Of a stretch of 64,000 bases of DNA, positions 1 to 10,680 are shown piece by piece. Origin of the DNA: an uncultured Olsenella sp. (GTDB lineage Bacteria > Actinomycetota > Coriobacteriia > Coriobacteriales > Atopobiaceae). The position numbers were made by a program, and so were the translations under genes. How positions within the stretch are numbered: the stretch's first letter is position 1; each line of letters starts with the position of its first letter. A model generated the notes under the pieces. That model was given only the letters and a program-made list of their open reading frames with translations. It was not told the origin of the DNA and did not search any database. The DNA lies in contig CASEQJ010000008.1 in NCBI GenBank assembly GCA_949290055.1, forward strand, positions 1-64,000, given 5' to 3'.

Positions 1-1005
<1,005 letters not shown>

Positions 1006-1108
1006 GGGGCATCCTCTCCCGGTCGTGTGCATATCAGTTCAACAGGATAGCACGTGGACACACCTCGGCCCTGCCTCGGCTTTCCGCCGTCGGACAGCTA
1101 TGACGCGC

Positions 1109-1330
1109 TCAAAACGCTCGCTCGTGCGACAATACGCCGGATTTCAAATCAAAACGCTCGCTCGTGTGACGTAGTTTTGGCCCAAAATCACGTCCCGGAG
1201 CTGTGACTCATTCATTGTTTTATTTCTTACCTGCGGAAACGCGGCTACAGGCTCGCGCGGACTCAAAATAATCATCGCACGAGCGAGCGTTTTGATTTCC
1301 GGAAAGGGAAAATATCGCATGAGCGATCTT
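1109..1330. repeat. Array A: two direct plus two inverted copies of a ~22 bp motif, 40 bp period
   Basis: This fills the 356 bp gap between divergent valS and tatD. Copies 1 and 2 (1109-1130, 1149-1170) read TCAAAACGCTCGCTCGTGYGAC. Copy 3 (1271-1297) is the inverted form and copy 4 (1314-1329) is a shortened inverted form. Both the direct pair and the inverted pair are spaced exactly 40 bp apart. The motif CAAAACG-N4-CTCGTGTGA is shared with array B. Nothing coding is seen here. The function is unknown; it could bind a protein or be a small mobile element. Confidence 0.85.
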
Positions 1331-1361
1331 TTTTACATTCACCGTCCCGTGGGAGAGGCTT

Positions 1362-2129
1362 ATGACCGAGAAGAGCGCCCTCTTTGACGCCCACTGTCAC
1401 CTGGGTTGGTTCGCCGATCCCGTTGCCGCGGCACGCGACGCGGCGCGGCAGGGCCTCGAGCTTCTCGCCGTCACGGTGACGCCGGACGAGTACCTCTCCT
1501 GGCAGGAGCCCCTGGCGGACGAGGCCAACGTCTCGCTCGCTGCGGGCCTGCACCCCTGGTGGGTCCGCAGACCGGAGGACGCCGACGCGCTGATCAACGT
1601 CCTCCCCGGGGTGCGCTTCGTTGGCGAGATCGGGCTCGACGCGGCGCCGAGACATGCGGGGACATGGGCGGCGCAGCTGGAGGTGTTCGAGCATATCTGC
1701 GCGACCTGCGCGGAGACGAGCGATCCCGAGACGCCCAAGGTGCTCTCGATTCACGCGGTGCGCGCGGCGGGCGCGGTCCTGGACACACTCGAGCGCACGG
1801 GGTCTGCCGAGCGGTGTCGCTGCGTGCTGCACTGGTTCTCCGGAAGCTCGGAGGAGCTCTGGCGTGCGGCGCGCCTGGGCTGCCGGTTCTCTCTCGGGGA
1901 GCGAGCGCTTGCCACTCGTCGGGGCCGCGAGTACGCACGAATCCTCCCGGCCGAGCTCCTGCTCGCCGAGACCGACCTCCCCGAGACAAAGGGCTCTACC
2001 ACGGGGGCTGCCGAGGTTCTCGCCCCACTCGAGAGAACCGTCTCGGTGGTGGCCGCGGCGCGCGGGGTCTCGGAGGAGGAGGTGCGCAGACTCTTCGCAG
2101 ACAACGCACGCGCACTTCTCGACGTTTGA
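1362..2129 (+). CDS. TatD-family metal-dependent hydrolase
   Basis: A 255 aa TIM-barrel amidohydrolase of the TatD DNase family, a group of cytoplasmic metal-dependent nucleases and hydrolases. Visible metal-binding landmarks in order are DAHCHL at the N-terminus, GLHPW, GEIGLD, a mid-protein SIHA histidine, HWFSGS and LLAETDLP. Length is typical of the family (about 250-260 aa). ATG at 1362 follows a GGGAGAGG ribosome binding site. It diverges from valS across array A and is followed 60 bp later by a glycosyltransferase on the same strand. The second motif is more divergent than in E. coli TatD, so the exact substrate is uncertain. Confidence 0.85.
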   Translation: MTEKSALFDAHCHLGWFADPVAAARDAARQGLELLAVTVTPDEYLSWQEPLADEANVSLAAGLHPWWVRRPEDADALINVLPGVRFVGEIGLDAAPRHAGTWAAQLEVFEHICATCAETSDPETPKVLSIHAVRAAGAVLDTLERTGSAERCRCVLHWFSGSSEELWRAARLGCRFSLGERALATRRGREYARILPAELLLAETDLPETKGSTTGAAEVLAPLERTVSVVAAARGVSEEEVRRLFADNARALLDV

Positions 2130-2189
2130 GGGCCGAAGCCGCGCATGGTAGAGTTTATGGTGTCCTGAAGGCGCACGAACCGAGGTCGC

Positions 2190-3314
2190 ATGAAGCCGCT
2201 GCGCAAGACAACGCACGTGAGAAACCCGCTCTCCTCGACGATGCTCGCGAGCACGTCGGGCGATTTGGACCTACCGCTCAATGACGTCGTGATCGTCTTT
2301 GCCTGCAGCGAGAACTTCGTCCCCTACCTCTCCGTCGCGATTCAGTCGATCTTTGACAACGCGAGCAGCGAGCGGCGCTATGACATTATCGTGCTGACGC
2401 GCAACATTTCTCCGGCGAGCATGATTACCCTCACGCGCCAGACCAAGGCCGACAACGTGGGGATAGGCTTCCTTGACGTCGACGCCGCCCTTGGGGACAT
2501 AGAGCTCCCCCACCACGGGCACTTCCGTCCCGAGACCTATTTCCGCCTGCTCGCGCCGCAGCTGCTTCCCAACGTTGACAAGGCCATATACCTTGACTCC
2601 GACCTCATCGTTGACGACGACGTCGCAAAGCTGTTCGACGTCGACGTGACGGGGTACCCGCTCGCAGCGACCCGCGACGCCGACACGATCGGCCAGATCG
2701 ACGGCTATGACACCACGGTCGGCCCCTATCTCAAAAACGAGCTCGGCATGCGCGACCCGCACGAGTACTTCCAGGCGGGCGTGCTGCTCATGAACCTTGC
2801 CGAGCTGCGCCGGACGATAACCCCCGAGGAGTTTCTCGACCTCTCCACGCAGCGCATGTGGCGCTGGCTTGACCAGGACGTGCTGAACAAGGTCGTGGAC
2901 GGCAACTACGTCCGCGTGCACATGCGTTGGAACTACCTCATGGACTGGCAGCACCTCCGCCGCACTCACATTATTGCCAACGCGCCGGCCGACGTGCGCG
3001 CGGAGTACGAGGAGGCGGCCGCGGACCCCGCCATAATCCACTTTGCCGGGCCCGACAACCGCCCCTGGCTCTATCCGGACGCCGACCGCGCAGAGCTCTT
3101 CTGGCACTACGCCATGCGCTCGCCCTACCTCGACGAGATTCGCGGGCAGCTCGAGGAGTCGCGCGCCTCCGCCGCGGGCCTTGCCAAGCGTCTGCAGGTC
3201 ATTGCGATCTACAAGGGCATAATGCCCGCCTTCGACAAGGTCTGCCCCGCCGGCTCGCGGCGTCGTGACGCCGTCATTCGCACCTACATGGCCCTCGGCG
3301 GCTCCAACCTGTAA
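2190..3314 (+). CDS. Glycosyltransferase family 8 protein
   Basis: A 374 aa GT-A fold glycosyltransferase. The fold begins around residue 33 with VVIVFACSENFVPYLSVAIQSI, and the metal and nucleotide-sugar binding DxD occurs as YLDSDLIV near residue 130. FQAGVLLMNL and the late IIHFAG histidine motif are characteristic of GT8 enzymes, which use UDP-glucose or UDP-galactose for cell-surface or glycogen-primer sugars. The first 30 residues are not conserved, so a later start such as the ATG near residue 18 is possible. A GAGG sequence upstream supports 2190. The acceptor cannot be told from sequence. Confidence 0.88.
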   Translation: MKPLRKTTHVRNPLSSTMLASTSGDLDLPLNDVVIVFACSENFVPYLSVAIQSIFDNASSERRYDIIVLTRNISPASMITLTRQTKADNVGIGFLDVDAALGDIELPHHGHFRPETYFRLLAPQLLPNVDKAIYLDSDLIVDDDVAKLFDVDVTGYPLAATRDADTIGQIDGYDTTVGPYLKNELGMRDPHEYFQAGVLLMNLAELRRTITPEEFLDLSTQRMWRWLDQDVLNKVVDGNYVRVHMRWNYLMDWQHLRRTHIIANAPADVRAEYEEAAADPAIIHFAGPDNRPWLYPDADRAELFWHYAMRSPYLDEIRGQLEESRASAAGLAKRLQVIAIYKGIMPAFDKVCPAGSRRRDAVIRTYMALGGSNL

Positions 3315-3347
3315 GACCCTAAAACCGAGGCGCGTCTACGAGCGCCG

Positions 3348-3378
3348 AAAAAAGGGACAGGCCCCAGCGACCTGTCCC
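3348..3378 (-). terminator. Rho-independent terminator after clpX, in a convergent gap
   Basis: An 8 bp stem GGGACAGG/CCTGTCCC (3354-3361 with 3371-3378) is followed on the minus strand by six T. It sits between the ends of the plus-strand GT8 gene and minus-strand clpX. Its GGGAC core resembles the 29 nt palindromes elsewhere in the window. Confidence 0.8.
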
Positions 3379-3413
3379 AAAACTGCTGCGCAGACAAACA
3401 CGCCCCGAAATTG

Positions 3414-4712
3414 CTAGCGCTTGCCGTGGGCTTTGGAGACGATTCTTGGTGAGGCTCCCCCGCCGACGCTCTCCTTGGTGACGACCACCTTGGTTATGTC
3501 GAGGTCGCTCGGCAGGTCGAACATGGTGTCCTGGAGCGTGGCCTCGCAGATCGCGCGCAAGCCGCGGGCGCCGGTGCCGCGCGCGATCGCCTGGTGGGCG
3601 ATCTCGGTGAGCGCGTCGTCCTCAAAGACGAGGTCAACGCCCTCGAGCTCGAACATGCGGCGATACTGCTTGACGAGCGCGTTGCGCGGCTGCGTGAGAA
3701 TGGACACGAGGTCGTCCTCGGTGAGCTCGCGCGTGGCCGTAATGACCGGAATGCGCCCCAGAAACTCGGGAATCATGCCGAACTTGTGCAGGTCCTGCGG
3801 CATGACCTGCTCCATGAGGTAGTCCTCGTCCTTCTCGGCGCTCCGGCCGACCTCGGCGTTGAAGCCAATGCCCTTCTTGCCAATGCGGTCGGCCACGATC
3901 TTGTCGAGGCCGACGAAGGCACCGCCGCAAATGAAGAGAATGTTGGTGGTGTCGATTCGAATGAGCTCCTGCTGGGGGTGCTTGCGACCGCCCTGCGGGG
4001 GCACGCTCGCCTCGGTACCCTCGAGAATCTTGAGCAGCGCCTGCTGCACGCCCTCGCCGGAGACGTCACGCGTGATCGAGAGGTTCTCGGCCTTGCGCGC
4101 GATCTTGTCGATCTCGTCGACGTAGACGATGCCGACCTGGGCGCGCTCGACGTCGCCGTCGGCGGCGGTAATGAGCTTGAGGAGAATGTTCTCCACGTCC
4201 TCGCCGACGTAGCCCGCCTCGGTGAGCGTGGTGGCGTCGGCAATGGCGAAGGGGACCTCGAGGAAGCGCGCGAGGGTCTGCGCGAGCAGGGTCTTGCCCG
4301 TACCGGTGGGGCCAAGCAGCAAAATGTTGCTCTTGGCGATCTCCACGTCCTCCTCGCCCTCCTCGACCTCGTCGTTTCCGGAGAGGATGCGTCGGTAGTG
4401 GTTGTAGACGGCCACGCTCATGGCGCGCTTCGCCTGCTCCTGACCCATGACGTACTGCGAGAGCTCGTCGTAGATCTCGTGCGGCGTGGGCAGGTTCTTG
4501 ATCGGTGCGCCGTCACCCGCGGTCTCGGGCCCCTCTTCCTCCAGGTCCTCGAGCTCGCTGCCGTCGATCATGTCCGTGCACGCGTGGACGCACTCGTCGC
4601 AGATGTAGACGCCGTTCGGGCCGGCAATGAGCTTGCTCACCTGGCTGCGCGTCTTGCCGCAGAAGGAGCAGCGCATCTCGTTGCCAAACGGGTCCATGTC
4701 GTTCGTGGGCAT
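3414..4712 (-). CDS. clpX: ClpX, ATPase subunit of the Clp protease
   Basis: A 432 aa AAA+ unfoldase that recognises tagged or damaged proteins and feeds them to ClpP. The N-terminal zinc-binding domain has Cys15, Cys18, Cys38 and Cys41. Walker A is GPTGTGKT at 134-141 and Walker B is in [10 protein letters not shown] at about 195-205. The sensor and arginine-finger region and the ClpX C-terminal domain are full length. It lies 3 bp downstream of clpP in a tig-clpP-clpX order on the minus strand, the classical arrangement. Start ATG 4712 gives the canonical MPxN...CSFCGK beginning. Confidence 0.98.
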   Translation of the reverse strand: MPTNDMDPFGNEMRCSFCGKTRSQVSKLIAGPNGVYICDECVHACTDMIDGSELEDLEEEGPETAGDGAPIKNLPTPHEIYDELSQYVMGQEQAKRAMSVAVYNHYRRILSGNDEVEEGEEDVEIAKSNILLLGPTGTGKTLLAQTLARFLEVPFAIADATTLTEAGYVGEDVENILLKLITAADGDVERAQVGIVYVDEIDKIARKAENLSITRDVSGEGVQQALLKILEGTEASVPPQGGRKHPQQELIRIDTTNILFICGGAFVGLDKIVADRIGKKGIGFNAEVGRSAEKDEDYLMEQVMPQDLHKFGMIPEFLGRIPVITATRELTEDDLVSILTQPRNALVKQYRRMFELEGVDLVFEDDALTEIAHQAIARGTGARGLRAICEATLQDTMFDLPSDLDITKVVVTKESVGGGASPRIVSKAHGKR

Positions 4713-4715
4713 CTG

Positions 4716-5333
4716 CTACTCCTGAGTCTGGTCGGTGCGCGAGCTAATGACCTTGTCGACGAGGCCATACTCGCAGGCCTCGACAGCGCGCATGTAGTTG
4801 TCGCGCTCGGTGTCGGCGTTGATCTTCTCGATCGGCTGACCGGTCGCCTCGGCGAAAATCTCGTTCAGGCGCTGGCGAATCCAGCGGGTCTCGTCGGCGA
4901 CGATCTGAATGTCGGTCTGCTGGCCGGAGACCCCCGAGCTCGGCTGGTGGATAAGAACCATGGAGTTGGGGAGCGCCAGGCGCTTGCCCTTCGCACCACA
5001 GGCGAGAATGGCCGCGCCCATGGAGGCCGCCATGCCCACGCAGATCGTGGAGACGTCGGGCTTGATGAAGTTCATGGTGTCGATTATGCCGAGGCCCGCG
5101 TAGACGTCTCCGCCAGGCGAGTCTATATAGAGGGAGATGTCCTTGTCGGGGTCCTGGCTCTCCAGGTGCAGGAGCTGCGCAATCACGAGGTTCGCCGAGT
5201 CGCGCGTGACCTCCTCGCCAAGAAAGACGATACGGTCGTTGAGCAGACGCGAGTAGATGTCGTAGCTGCGCTCGCCGCGCGGCGTCTGCTCGACGACGTA
5301 GGGAATGAGCGGAATGCTGGTCGGCTGGTGCAT
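4716..5333 (-). CDS. clpP: ClpP, proteolytic subunit of the Clp protease
   Basis: A 205 aa serine peptidase forming the tetradecameric ClpP barrel. The catalytic triad is visible as Ser104 (GMAASMGA), His129 (LIHQPSSG) and probably Asp178 (DTERDNY). The reading frame stays open far upstream, but ATG 5333 is chosen because GGAG lies 5 nt before it and the protein length matches the family (about 195-210 aa). No long propeptide is evident. It is cotranscribed with tig upstream and clpX downstream. Confidence 0.97.
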   Translation of the reverse strand: MHQPTSIPLIPYVVEQTPRGERSYDIYSRLLNDRIVFLGEEVTRDSANLVIAQLLHLESQDPDKDISLYIDSPGGDVYAGLGIIDTMNFIKPDVSTICVGMAASMGAAILACGAKGKRLALPNSMVLIHQPSSGVSGQQTDIQIVADETRWIRQRLNEIFAEATGQPIEKINADTERDNYMRAVEACEYGLVDKVISSRTDQTQE

Positions 5334-5406
5334 GTGATCTCCGTTTCGTATGGGAAGGCCCCGGGCGAGCGGTGTCGCCCGGGGCGCTCGCGAGTCGTGA
5401 GTGGAG

Positions 5407-6759
5407 CTACTCGGCGTCCCCGGCCTTCTCGGCCTCGGCGGCGCGCTCGGCAACCTCGTCAACAATGGTGACGTTGGCGTTCTCGACGAGCCAGTCGAGG
5501 GCCTTGGAGCGACGAATGGAGTCGCGAATGGCCGGCAGACGGCCCTCGTCGCGCCACTGCTTGACGGAGGCGTCAACGTCCTCGACGCCGGCCTTCTCGA
5601 ACTCCTCGCGGACCTCGTCCTCGGTGACCTCGAGGCCGAGCTTGGCGGCGAGGGCGTCGAGCGCCAGGGACTGACGCGCGCGCTCCTCCGCCTGGACGCG
5701 CAGGTCGGCAATGAAGTCGTCGGACTTCACGCCGCGGGCGCGCAGGTACATGTCGAGCGAGACGCCCTGGTTCTGAAGGCGGCCGAGGAACTCGGAGGCA
5801 AGCTCGTTGAAGATCTCGTTCTGGTAGGCCTCGGGCACGGTCTCGAGCTTGAGGAGCTTGCCGACGGCCTCGACGAGACGGTCCTCCTTGAGGTTGGGCA
5901 GCGTCGTCTTCTTGTCGCCCTCGATCTCCTCCTTGACGGCCTCGCGAAAGGCGGCGACGTCGTCGTAGCCGTACTTCTTGGCAACCTCGTCGTCGAGCTC
6001 GGGGGTGATGGCCTTCTTGATCGCGTTGAGCTTCACCTTGACGGAGAAGGTGTGGGAGTGCTCCTCGCCCTCGTGCTCGTGGGTGCGGGTCCACTCAATG
6101 GCCTTCTCGTCGCCCTTCTTCATGCCGACAATGCCCTCCTGGAGCTGGTCGGGCACCTGCTGGCCGTCGAGTGCGAGCATGCGGTTGGTGCCGGCGAGGT
6201 GACCGGCGCCCTCGACGTTCTCGACGTCCACGGAGACGACGTCGCCGGGCTCGACGGCGCGGTCCTCCTCGACGTCCTCGTAGGTGACCTGGTAGCTGAG
6301 GAGCTGGTTGATCTGCCAGTCAATCTCGGCCTCGGTGGCCTCCTCGGGCGGCATGTTGATCGTCGGGGCGTCGTAGCTCTCGAGCTCGCAGGCCGGGCGC
6401 ACGCCAATGGTGGCGGTGACCACGTAGTCGGCGCCCTGCTGGGCGAGCTCGGGGTCGGCATCCTCGGGACCAAAGCTCACGCGGCCGACGGGCACGACGT
6501 CGAGCTCCTCGAGCATGAGCGGCTCGGCGGCGTTCAGAAGGTCGTTGGTGGCCTGGGCAAGCACGGCCTCGCGGCCGATAATGCCGTCGATCACCGGGCG
6601 CGGCGCGTGGCCGCGGCGGAAGCCCTGGAAGTTGTACTTCTTGGCGATGTCCTTGTAGGTGTTGGCGATTGCCTTGTCAACATCGGCGGCCGCGACGGTG
6701 ACCTCGGCGGTCAGCGTGTCGTCGATCGGCTTCTCGGCAGCGGTAACGGTGATCTTCAA
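5407..6759 (-). CDS. tig: Trigger factor, ribosome-associated chaperone
   Basis: A 450 aa chaperone with peptidyl-prolyl isomerase activity that binds the ribosome exit tunnel. The ribosome-binding tail signature is [12 protein letters not shown] at about residues 43-55. The FKBP-like domain follows, with an unusual histidine-rich stretch ([11 protein letters not shown]), and then the helical C-terminal arms. The start is TTG at 6759, with GGAGG 4 nt upstream giving the KITVTAAEK beginning; a long upstream open frame would run through the tRNA-Leu gene and is rejected. It is the first gene of the tig-clpP-clpX operon. Confidence 0.95.
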   Translation of the reverse strand: MKITVTAAEKPIDDTLTAEVTVAAADVDKAIANTYKDIAKKYNFQGFRRGHAPRPVIDGIIGREAVLAQATNDLLNAAEPLMLEELDVVPVGRVSFGPEDADPELAQQGADYVVTATIGVRPACELESYDAPTINMPPEEATEAEIDWQINQLLSYQVTYEDVEEDRAVEPGDVVSVDVENVEGAGHLAGTNRMLALDGQQVPDQLQEGIVGMKKGDEKAIEWTRTHEHEGEEHSHTFSVKVKLNAIKKAITPELDDEVAKKYGYDDVAAFREAVKEEIEGDKKTTLPNLKEDRLVEAVGKLLKLETVPEAYQNEIFNELASEFLGRLQNQGVSLDMYLRARGVKSDDFIADLRVQAEERARQSLALDALAAKLGLEVTEDEVREEFEKAGVEDVDASVKQWRDEGRLPAIRDSIRRSKALDWLVENANVTIVDEVAERAAEAEKAGDAE

Positions 6760-6807
6760 CGTTCCTCCAGTGTCTCTGATGGCGGGTACCCGCCACTTCC
6801 TTCTCGC

Positions 6808-6894
6808 TGGTGCGGGCGAAAGGACTCGAACCTTCACGGGGTCTCCCCCACTGGAACCTAAATCCAGCGTGTCTACCAGTTCCACCACGCCCGC
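6808..6894 (-). tRNA. tRNA-Leu (anticodon TAG)
   Basis: The cloverleaf reads on the minus strand, with acceptor stem GCGGGCG/CGCCCGC, a long variable arm typical of class II tRNAs, anticodon loop TTTAGGT and GGTTCGAGTCC in the T arm. The 3' CCA is encoded. It lies just upstream of tig. Confidence 0.96.
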
Positions 6895-6995
6895 AGTTCG
6901 CACAGCCTTGTTAGTTTAGCAAACTTCAACAGGATACCCATGCCTCGGCATATATTTCACGCAGGCGAGAAGGACCGCGCCGGTGGGAGCGACGC

Positions 6996-8024
6996 TCAGA
7001 GGGGCCGGGTCTCGCTGACAGCGAGCGTGACGACGAGCGTGTTGCCCTCGAGGCGTGCAGAGAGGGTCATGCCCTGGGCCTCGGCGAGCTTGGCGGCGAC
7101 GGACAGACCGAGACCGGAACCGGCTGTCGCGCGTGAGGAGTCGGCCCGGTAGAAGCGCTCGAAGAGGCGGTCTGCGTCGATTGCGGACGGGTCCGCCACG
7201 GGGTTTGAGAACTCCACGGCGACGAGGTTCTTCTCCCCAACGGTACGAGCCGTCACCGCAAGAGAGCCGCAACCATGCCGAAGCGCGTTCACCACGAGGT
7301 TCTCCGCTATGCGCGCGAGCGCCTCGGCGTTCGCCTCCACCATGACGTCCTCGCACTCCAGCGCAGGCTCCCAGCCCTGCTCCTCGAACTCGGGAAAATG
7401 GCCGAGAAGAACCTGCTCCAGAAGCGGTCGCAGGGAAACGGGCGCCAGCTCGAGCGGGGTGTCAGGGTCCGCGGCACGGGCGTAGGAGAAGAGCTCGTCG
7501 AGCAGGCCGGACATGGCCGCGAGGCGCGCGTCAGCGGCCGCGAGCTGGGCGTCCCTCTGCGACGGGTCCGCCTCCTCACGAGCGAGCTGCAGGTAGCCCC
7601 GCGCGCCGGTGAGCGGCGTGCGGACGTCGTGGGAGAGCGCGGAGAGCCCGCGAGAGAACTCGTCCGCGGCGCGCAGGGCCTCCACGCGCTCCGCGTCCGC
7701 GACGGCAAGCTCGGCGTTCACGGCGTCGACCAGGGAGACCATGCCCGGCAGTCGGCTGCCGGTCGTGAGGCGCGCGTTGCTCGCACGGTCGCGGCCCGTC
7801 AGGAAGCGCGCCTGCCGCCCCAGCTCGGTAACGTAGCAGGCGGCGACGAAGAGCGCGCCGAAGGCCGCCCCCAGGACGAGCATTGCCACGAGCATGAGAG
7901 CGTCAGCCATGTGAAACCCCTCGACGATTCCGGACAGCCACTCCATCCTAGAGCTTGCGAGCAGCCAGTCTACGAGCGGCTCAAGCCAGCGGTAGAACTG
8001 CTCGAGAAACGCCTCGCGCATCAC
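6996..8024 (-). CDS. Membrane sensor histidine kinase
   Basis: A 342 aa kinase of a two-component system. One clear membrane segment spans about residues 40-64 and follows a short, possibly membrane-associated N-terminus, so there is little room for an external sensor. The H box is SHDVRTPLTG with His132. The ATP-binding domain shows the N box (ENLVVNALRHG) and G box (GSGLGLSV). ATG 8024 overlaps the stop of the upstream permease by 4 nt, so it is translated with the ABC exporter. This intramembrane-sensing layout beside an ABC exporter is typical of antimicrobial-peptide response systems. Its likely partner is the regulator at 10977-11663. Confidence 0.93.
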   Translation of the reverse strand: MMREAFLEQFYRWLEPLVDWLLASSRMEWLSGIVEGFHMADALMLVAMLVLGAAFGALFVAACYVTELGRQARFLTGRDRASNARLTTGSRLPGMVSLVDAVNAELAVADAERVEALRAADEFSRGLSALSHDVRTPLTGARGYLQLAREEADPSQRDAQLAAADARLAAMSGLLDELFSYARAADPDTPLELAPVSLRPLLEQVLLGHFPEFEEQGWEPALECEDVMVEANAEALARIAENLVVNALRHGCGSLAVTARTVGEKNLVAVEFSNPVADPSAIDADRLFERFYRADSSRATAGSGLGLSVAAKLAEAQGMTLSARLEGNTLVVTLAVSETRPL

Positions 8025-8842
8025 GCGAGGTCACGCTTCGTGCCAACGAGGGTGCCAAGCCCGGCGCACGCGAGGCAGAGCGGGACGCAGACGATGAGTG
8101 CGCGGACAGCCGGGGCAAAGCCGGTGGCGTCGACGGCCAGCATGTCCGCGACGCCGTTGCCGACCGCGGCCGTGGTGACATAGGGTGCCCAGGCGAGGGC
8201 GGCCTCAAGCGCGGGACCCCAGTTCAGACCGAACACGTTGCTCACGAGCAGCAGGAAGGTGAAGAACCCCTGCTCCACGGCACCCGAGAGCAGCAGGAAC
8301 GCGACGATAAAGGCAATGGCTCGGCTGCGCGTGAGCTGACCCACGAGCAGCACGATCAGTGCGTAGACACATGCCGCGAGCCAGCCCTCGCCCGCCCACG
8401 CCGCGACCTGCCAGAACGGCTCTACGTTGGTCACGGCACGCATGGTCACAAGGGCGCCGAGCCCGCTGAACGCGAGATAGGCAATCAGAATCGCGCCCGA
8501 GAGGAGCACCGTGAGCAGGTACTTCTCGGCAAAGTACGCGACGTGACCGCGCAGGGACGAGAGGAGCGTGCGGTCAAAGGCGGAATCGGAGTCCGCGCAG
8601 GAGAGGTGCGCGGCCGCGAAGGGGGCAATCGTCGACACGAGCACGATGCTCGAGCCGCGCCCGGCGAGGCGCAGGGCACCCGCGCGCCCGGTGAGACCGT
8701 CGTAGACGATGCCGGGCTCGAGCGGCCACCAGATCGTGAGGATCGCGGAACCAAGGGTGGCCAGTGCCACGAGGGCGAGCACCACCCACGGCCAGCGGGA
8801 GCGCGCGGTGCGGTACAGGTCGGACTTGAGCAGAGCGATCAT
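8021..8842 (-). CDS. ABC exporter permease subunit (second of two)
   Basis: A 273 aa integral membrane protein with about six hydrophobic segments and an N-terminal MIALLKSDLYR that matches the neighbouring permease, so the two are paralogues. It resembles the permeases of lantibiotic-immunity or bacitracin-type transporters (LanE/LanG, BcrB class). ATG 8842 has GAGGAGGG 7 nt upstream and overlaps the preceding permease stop by 4 nt. A longer upstream frame is a shadow of the neighbour. The substrate is not known; export or removal of a peptide antibiotic is inferred from the neighbouring kinase. Confidence 0.85.
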   Translation of the reverse strand: MIALLKSDLYRTARSRWPWVVLALVALATLGSAILTIWWPLEPGIVYDGLTGRAGALRLAGRGSSIVLVSTIAPFAAAHLSCADSDSAFDRTLLSSLRGHVAYFAEKYLLTVLLSGAILIAYLAFSGLGALVTMRAVTNVEPFWQVAAWAGEGWLAACVYALIVLLVGQLTRSRAIAFIVAFLLLSGAVEQGFFTFLLLVSNVFGLNWGPALEAALAWAPYVTTAAVGNGVADMLAVDATGFAPAVRALIVCVPLCLACAGLGTLVGTKRDLA

Positions 8843-9639
8843 GCGACATCCCTCCTCGAGACGAGCAGCGCATCGGCGGCGGTGGCGGCAACGGTAAGCG
8901 GCAGGCAAACGATAAGTGCGCGGATGGCGGGCGCCAACAGGACGGCATTCTCGGCGGAGAGCATCGTCTGCGCCCCGGCGCCCACCGCAGACGCAATTTC
9001 CGCGGGCAGCCACGGGCCCACGGCCGCCGTCACCGTAAGGAACTCTCCGCCGAGAAACGCATACAGAAAGTCGACCCCTATGAGCAGGCCGCCCTCGATC
9101 AGTCCTCCTGCGCTGAGCACGGCAAACACCGTGGTCACGCCCTCGCTGCGCGTGAGGTGGGCCACGAGCACCGTGAGCACGACGTAGGGCGCAGCGCAGA
9201 GCCACATGCAGCCAAGCCAAGCTGCCACCTGCCACGCGGGCTCCGGATTTGCCACCGGAACCCCGGAGATCGGCAGGGCGAGAAGCCCCACCACGAACGT
9301 AAATGCGAGCAGGACGGCGGCAAGCGCAAGCGAGAAGACGCACTTCTCGGCAAACCAGGCCATGCGGGCGCGCTCACCGAGGGACGAGAGGATCGACCGC
9401 GCGAACCCGATATCGGTTCGGTCGCAGCACACGATGCCTGCCATAGCCGCAGCGAGCATCTGAACGCCCGTCATGGCGAGCGCCGAGCCGGTGAGGTCGT
9501 CATAGCAGACGGGTCCCATGCTTGTCCAGCGCATCATGAGGGCCGGCGCAAGCAGGAGAAACGCCACAATGGCAGCCACAGCCCAGATCCAACGCGAGCG
9601 CAGGACGCGGTAGGCGTCCGAGCGGAGCAGGGCGATCAT
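8839..9639 (-). CDS. ABC exporter permease subunit (first of two)
   Basis: A 266 aa membrane protein with about six hydrophobic segments, beginning MIALLRSDAYR like its downstream paralogue. Start ATG 9639 overlaps the stop of the ATPase gene by 4 nt, and its own stop overlaps the next permease by 4 nt. The tight ATPase-permease-permease-kinase coupling suggests fixed stoichiometry and one shared stimulus. Confidence 0.85.
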   Translation of the reverse strand: MIALLRSDAYRVLRSRWIWAVAAIVAFLLLAPALMMRWTSMGPVCYDDLTGSALAMTGVQMLAAAMAGIVCCDRTDIGFARSILSSLGERARMAWFAEKCVFSLALAAVLLAFTFVVGLLALPISGVPVANPEPAWQVAAWLGCMWLCAAPYVVLTVLVAHLTRSEGVTTVFAVLSAGGLIEGGLLIGVDFLYAFLGGEFLTVTAAVGPWLPAEIASAVGAGAQTMLSAENAVLLAPAIRALIVCLPLTVAATAADALLVSRRDVA

Positions 9640-10565
9640 CGGGCGCCACCGTCCTTCTCGCCCGCCTCCATGAGCTCGACGAAGTACTCCTCGATGTCGC
9701 GCTCCTGCTGGGCGAGCTCGCGGACCTCGATGCCGGCCGAGAAGCACGCGGCACTGACGTCCTCGAGCGCAACGCCCGTCACCACGAGCGCGCCGTCGGG
9801 CTCCGCACGGAAGGTCGCCTGCGGCAGCGCCCGCTCGAGCAGGGCGAGCCCGCGCTCCGGCTGCGCCAGGCGCACGCGCACCGAGCTGCCGCAGCGCTCG
9901 TGGAGCTCGCCGTCAGTGAACTCTGCGGTGAGACGACCGTTCGAAATGACGCCAAAGCGCGTGGCCACGCGGTCGAGCTGGTCAAGCACGTGGCTTGAGA
10001 TCATGATTGTGACGCCGTGCTCGTGGTTGAGGCGCACGAGCGCGAGGCGCATGGCGCGCGTGGCCTCAGGGTCGAGGCCGTTGAACGGCTCGTCCAGGAG
10101 CAACAGGTCAGGGCTGCCCACGAGCGCGAGCGCCAGGCCCAGGCGCTGCTTCATGCCGAGCGAGTAGGCCTTCACGCGGCGGTGGTCCATTGGGTCCAGG
10201 CCCACGAGGCCGAGCAGGTCGTCTGCCACCTGTCCCGCGTGCGTCATGCCGAGCGCGAGCGCCTTGGCGACGAGGTTGTCGCGCGCGGTGAGGCTGGCGA
10301 GCACGCCAGGGCTCTCTATGAGCGCGCCAATGCGGGAGAAGCCCTGCGGGGTCGCGCCGCCGTTCTCGGGGTCGCCGAAGAGGACGACCTCACCAGCCGT
10401 GGGGCGCGCCAGACCGCAGATCATTTTCATGGTGGTCGACTTGCCGGAGCCGTTCTTGCCCACGAAGCCGTAGATGTCACCGGTGGCGACGGTCATGTCC
10501 AGGTTGTCCACGGCCAGCTTGCGGCGGTAGCGCTTGGTGAGGCCGTGCGTCTCTATGACGTTCAC
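9636..10565 (-). CDS. ABC exporter ATP-binding protein (BcrA/LanF-like)
   Basis: A 309 aa nucleotide-binding subunit. Walker A is GKNGSGKST at 36-44, followed by a Q-loop region, the signature YSLGMKQRLG, Walker B LLLLDEP and the H-loop ISSHVL. The roughly 90-residue C-terminal extension matches the drug and peptide exporter subfamily. The ribosome binding site AAAGGAG precedes ATG 10565. The upstream gap contains array B, so any promoter for this operon lies within or beside that array. Confidence 0.93.
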   Translation of the reverse strand: MNVIETHGLTKRYRRKLAVDNLDMTVATGDIYGFVGKNGSGKSTTMKMICGLARPTAGEVVLFGDPENGGATPQGFSRIGALIESPGVLASLTARDNLVAKALALGMTHAGQVADDLLGLVGLDPMDHRRVKAYSLGMKQRLGLALALVGSPDLLLLDEPFNGLDPEATRAMRLALVRLNHEHGVTIMISSHVLDQLDRVATRFGVISNGRLTAEFTDGELHERCGSSVRVRLAQPERGLALLERALPQATFRAEPDGALVVTGVALEDVSAACFSAGIEVRELAQQERDIEEYFVELMEAGEKDGGAR

Positions 10566-10680
10566 GCTCGCTCCTTTCTAGAGGCTGCCTCCCAGTCTGG
10601 CAGGCAGACCTTTAGAAACCGTGAGCCAAATCTAAAGAAAGTTTGAGAGTCCGACGCACCGGGCATGCGCGCTTGCGTTG

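Noticed and set aside
1006-1361. T-box riboswitch expected before valS
   Set aside because: No T-box consensus (AGGGTGGNACCGCG type) was found on the minus strand of the leader.
4716-5711. 331-codon version of ClpP with a long N-terminal extension
   Set aside because: The extra 126 residues are Ser/Arg/Thr/Pro-rich shadow of tig; ATG 5333 has the ribosome site and canonical length.
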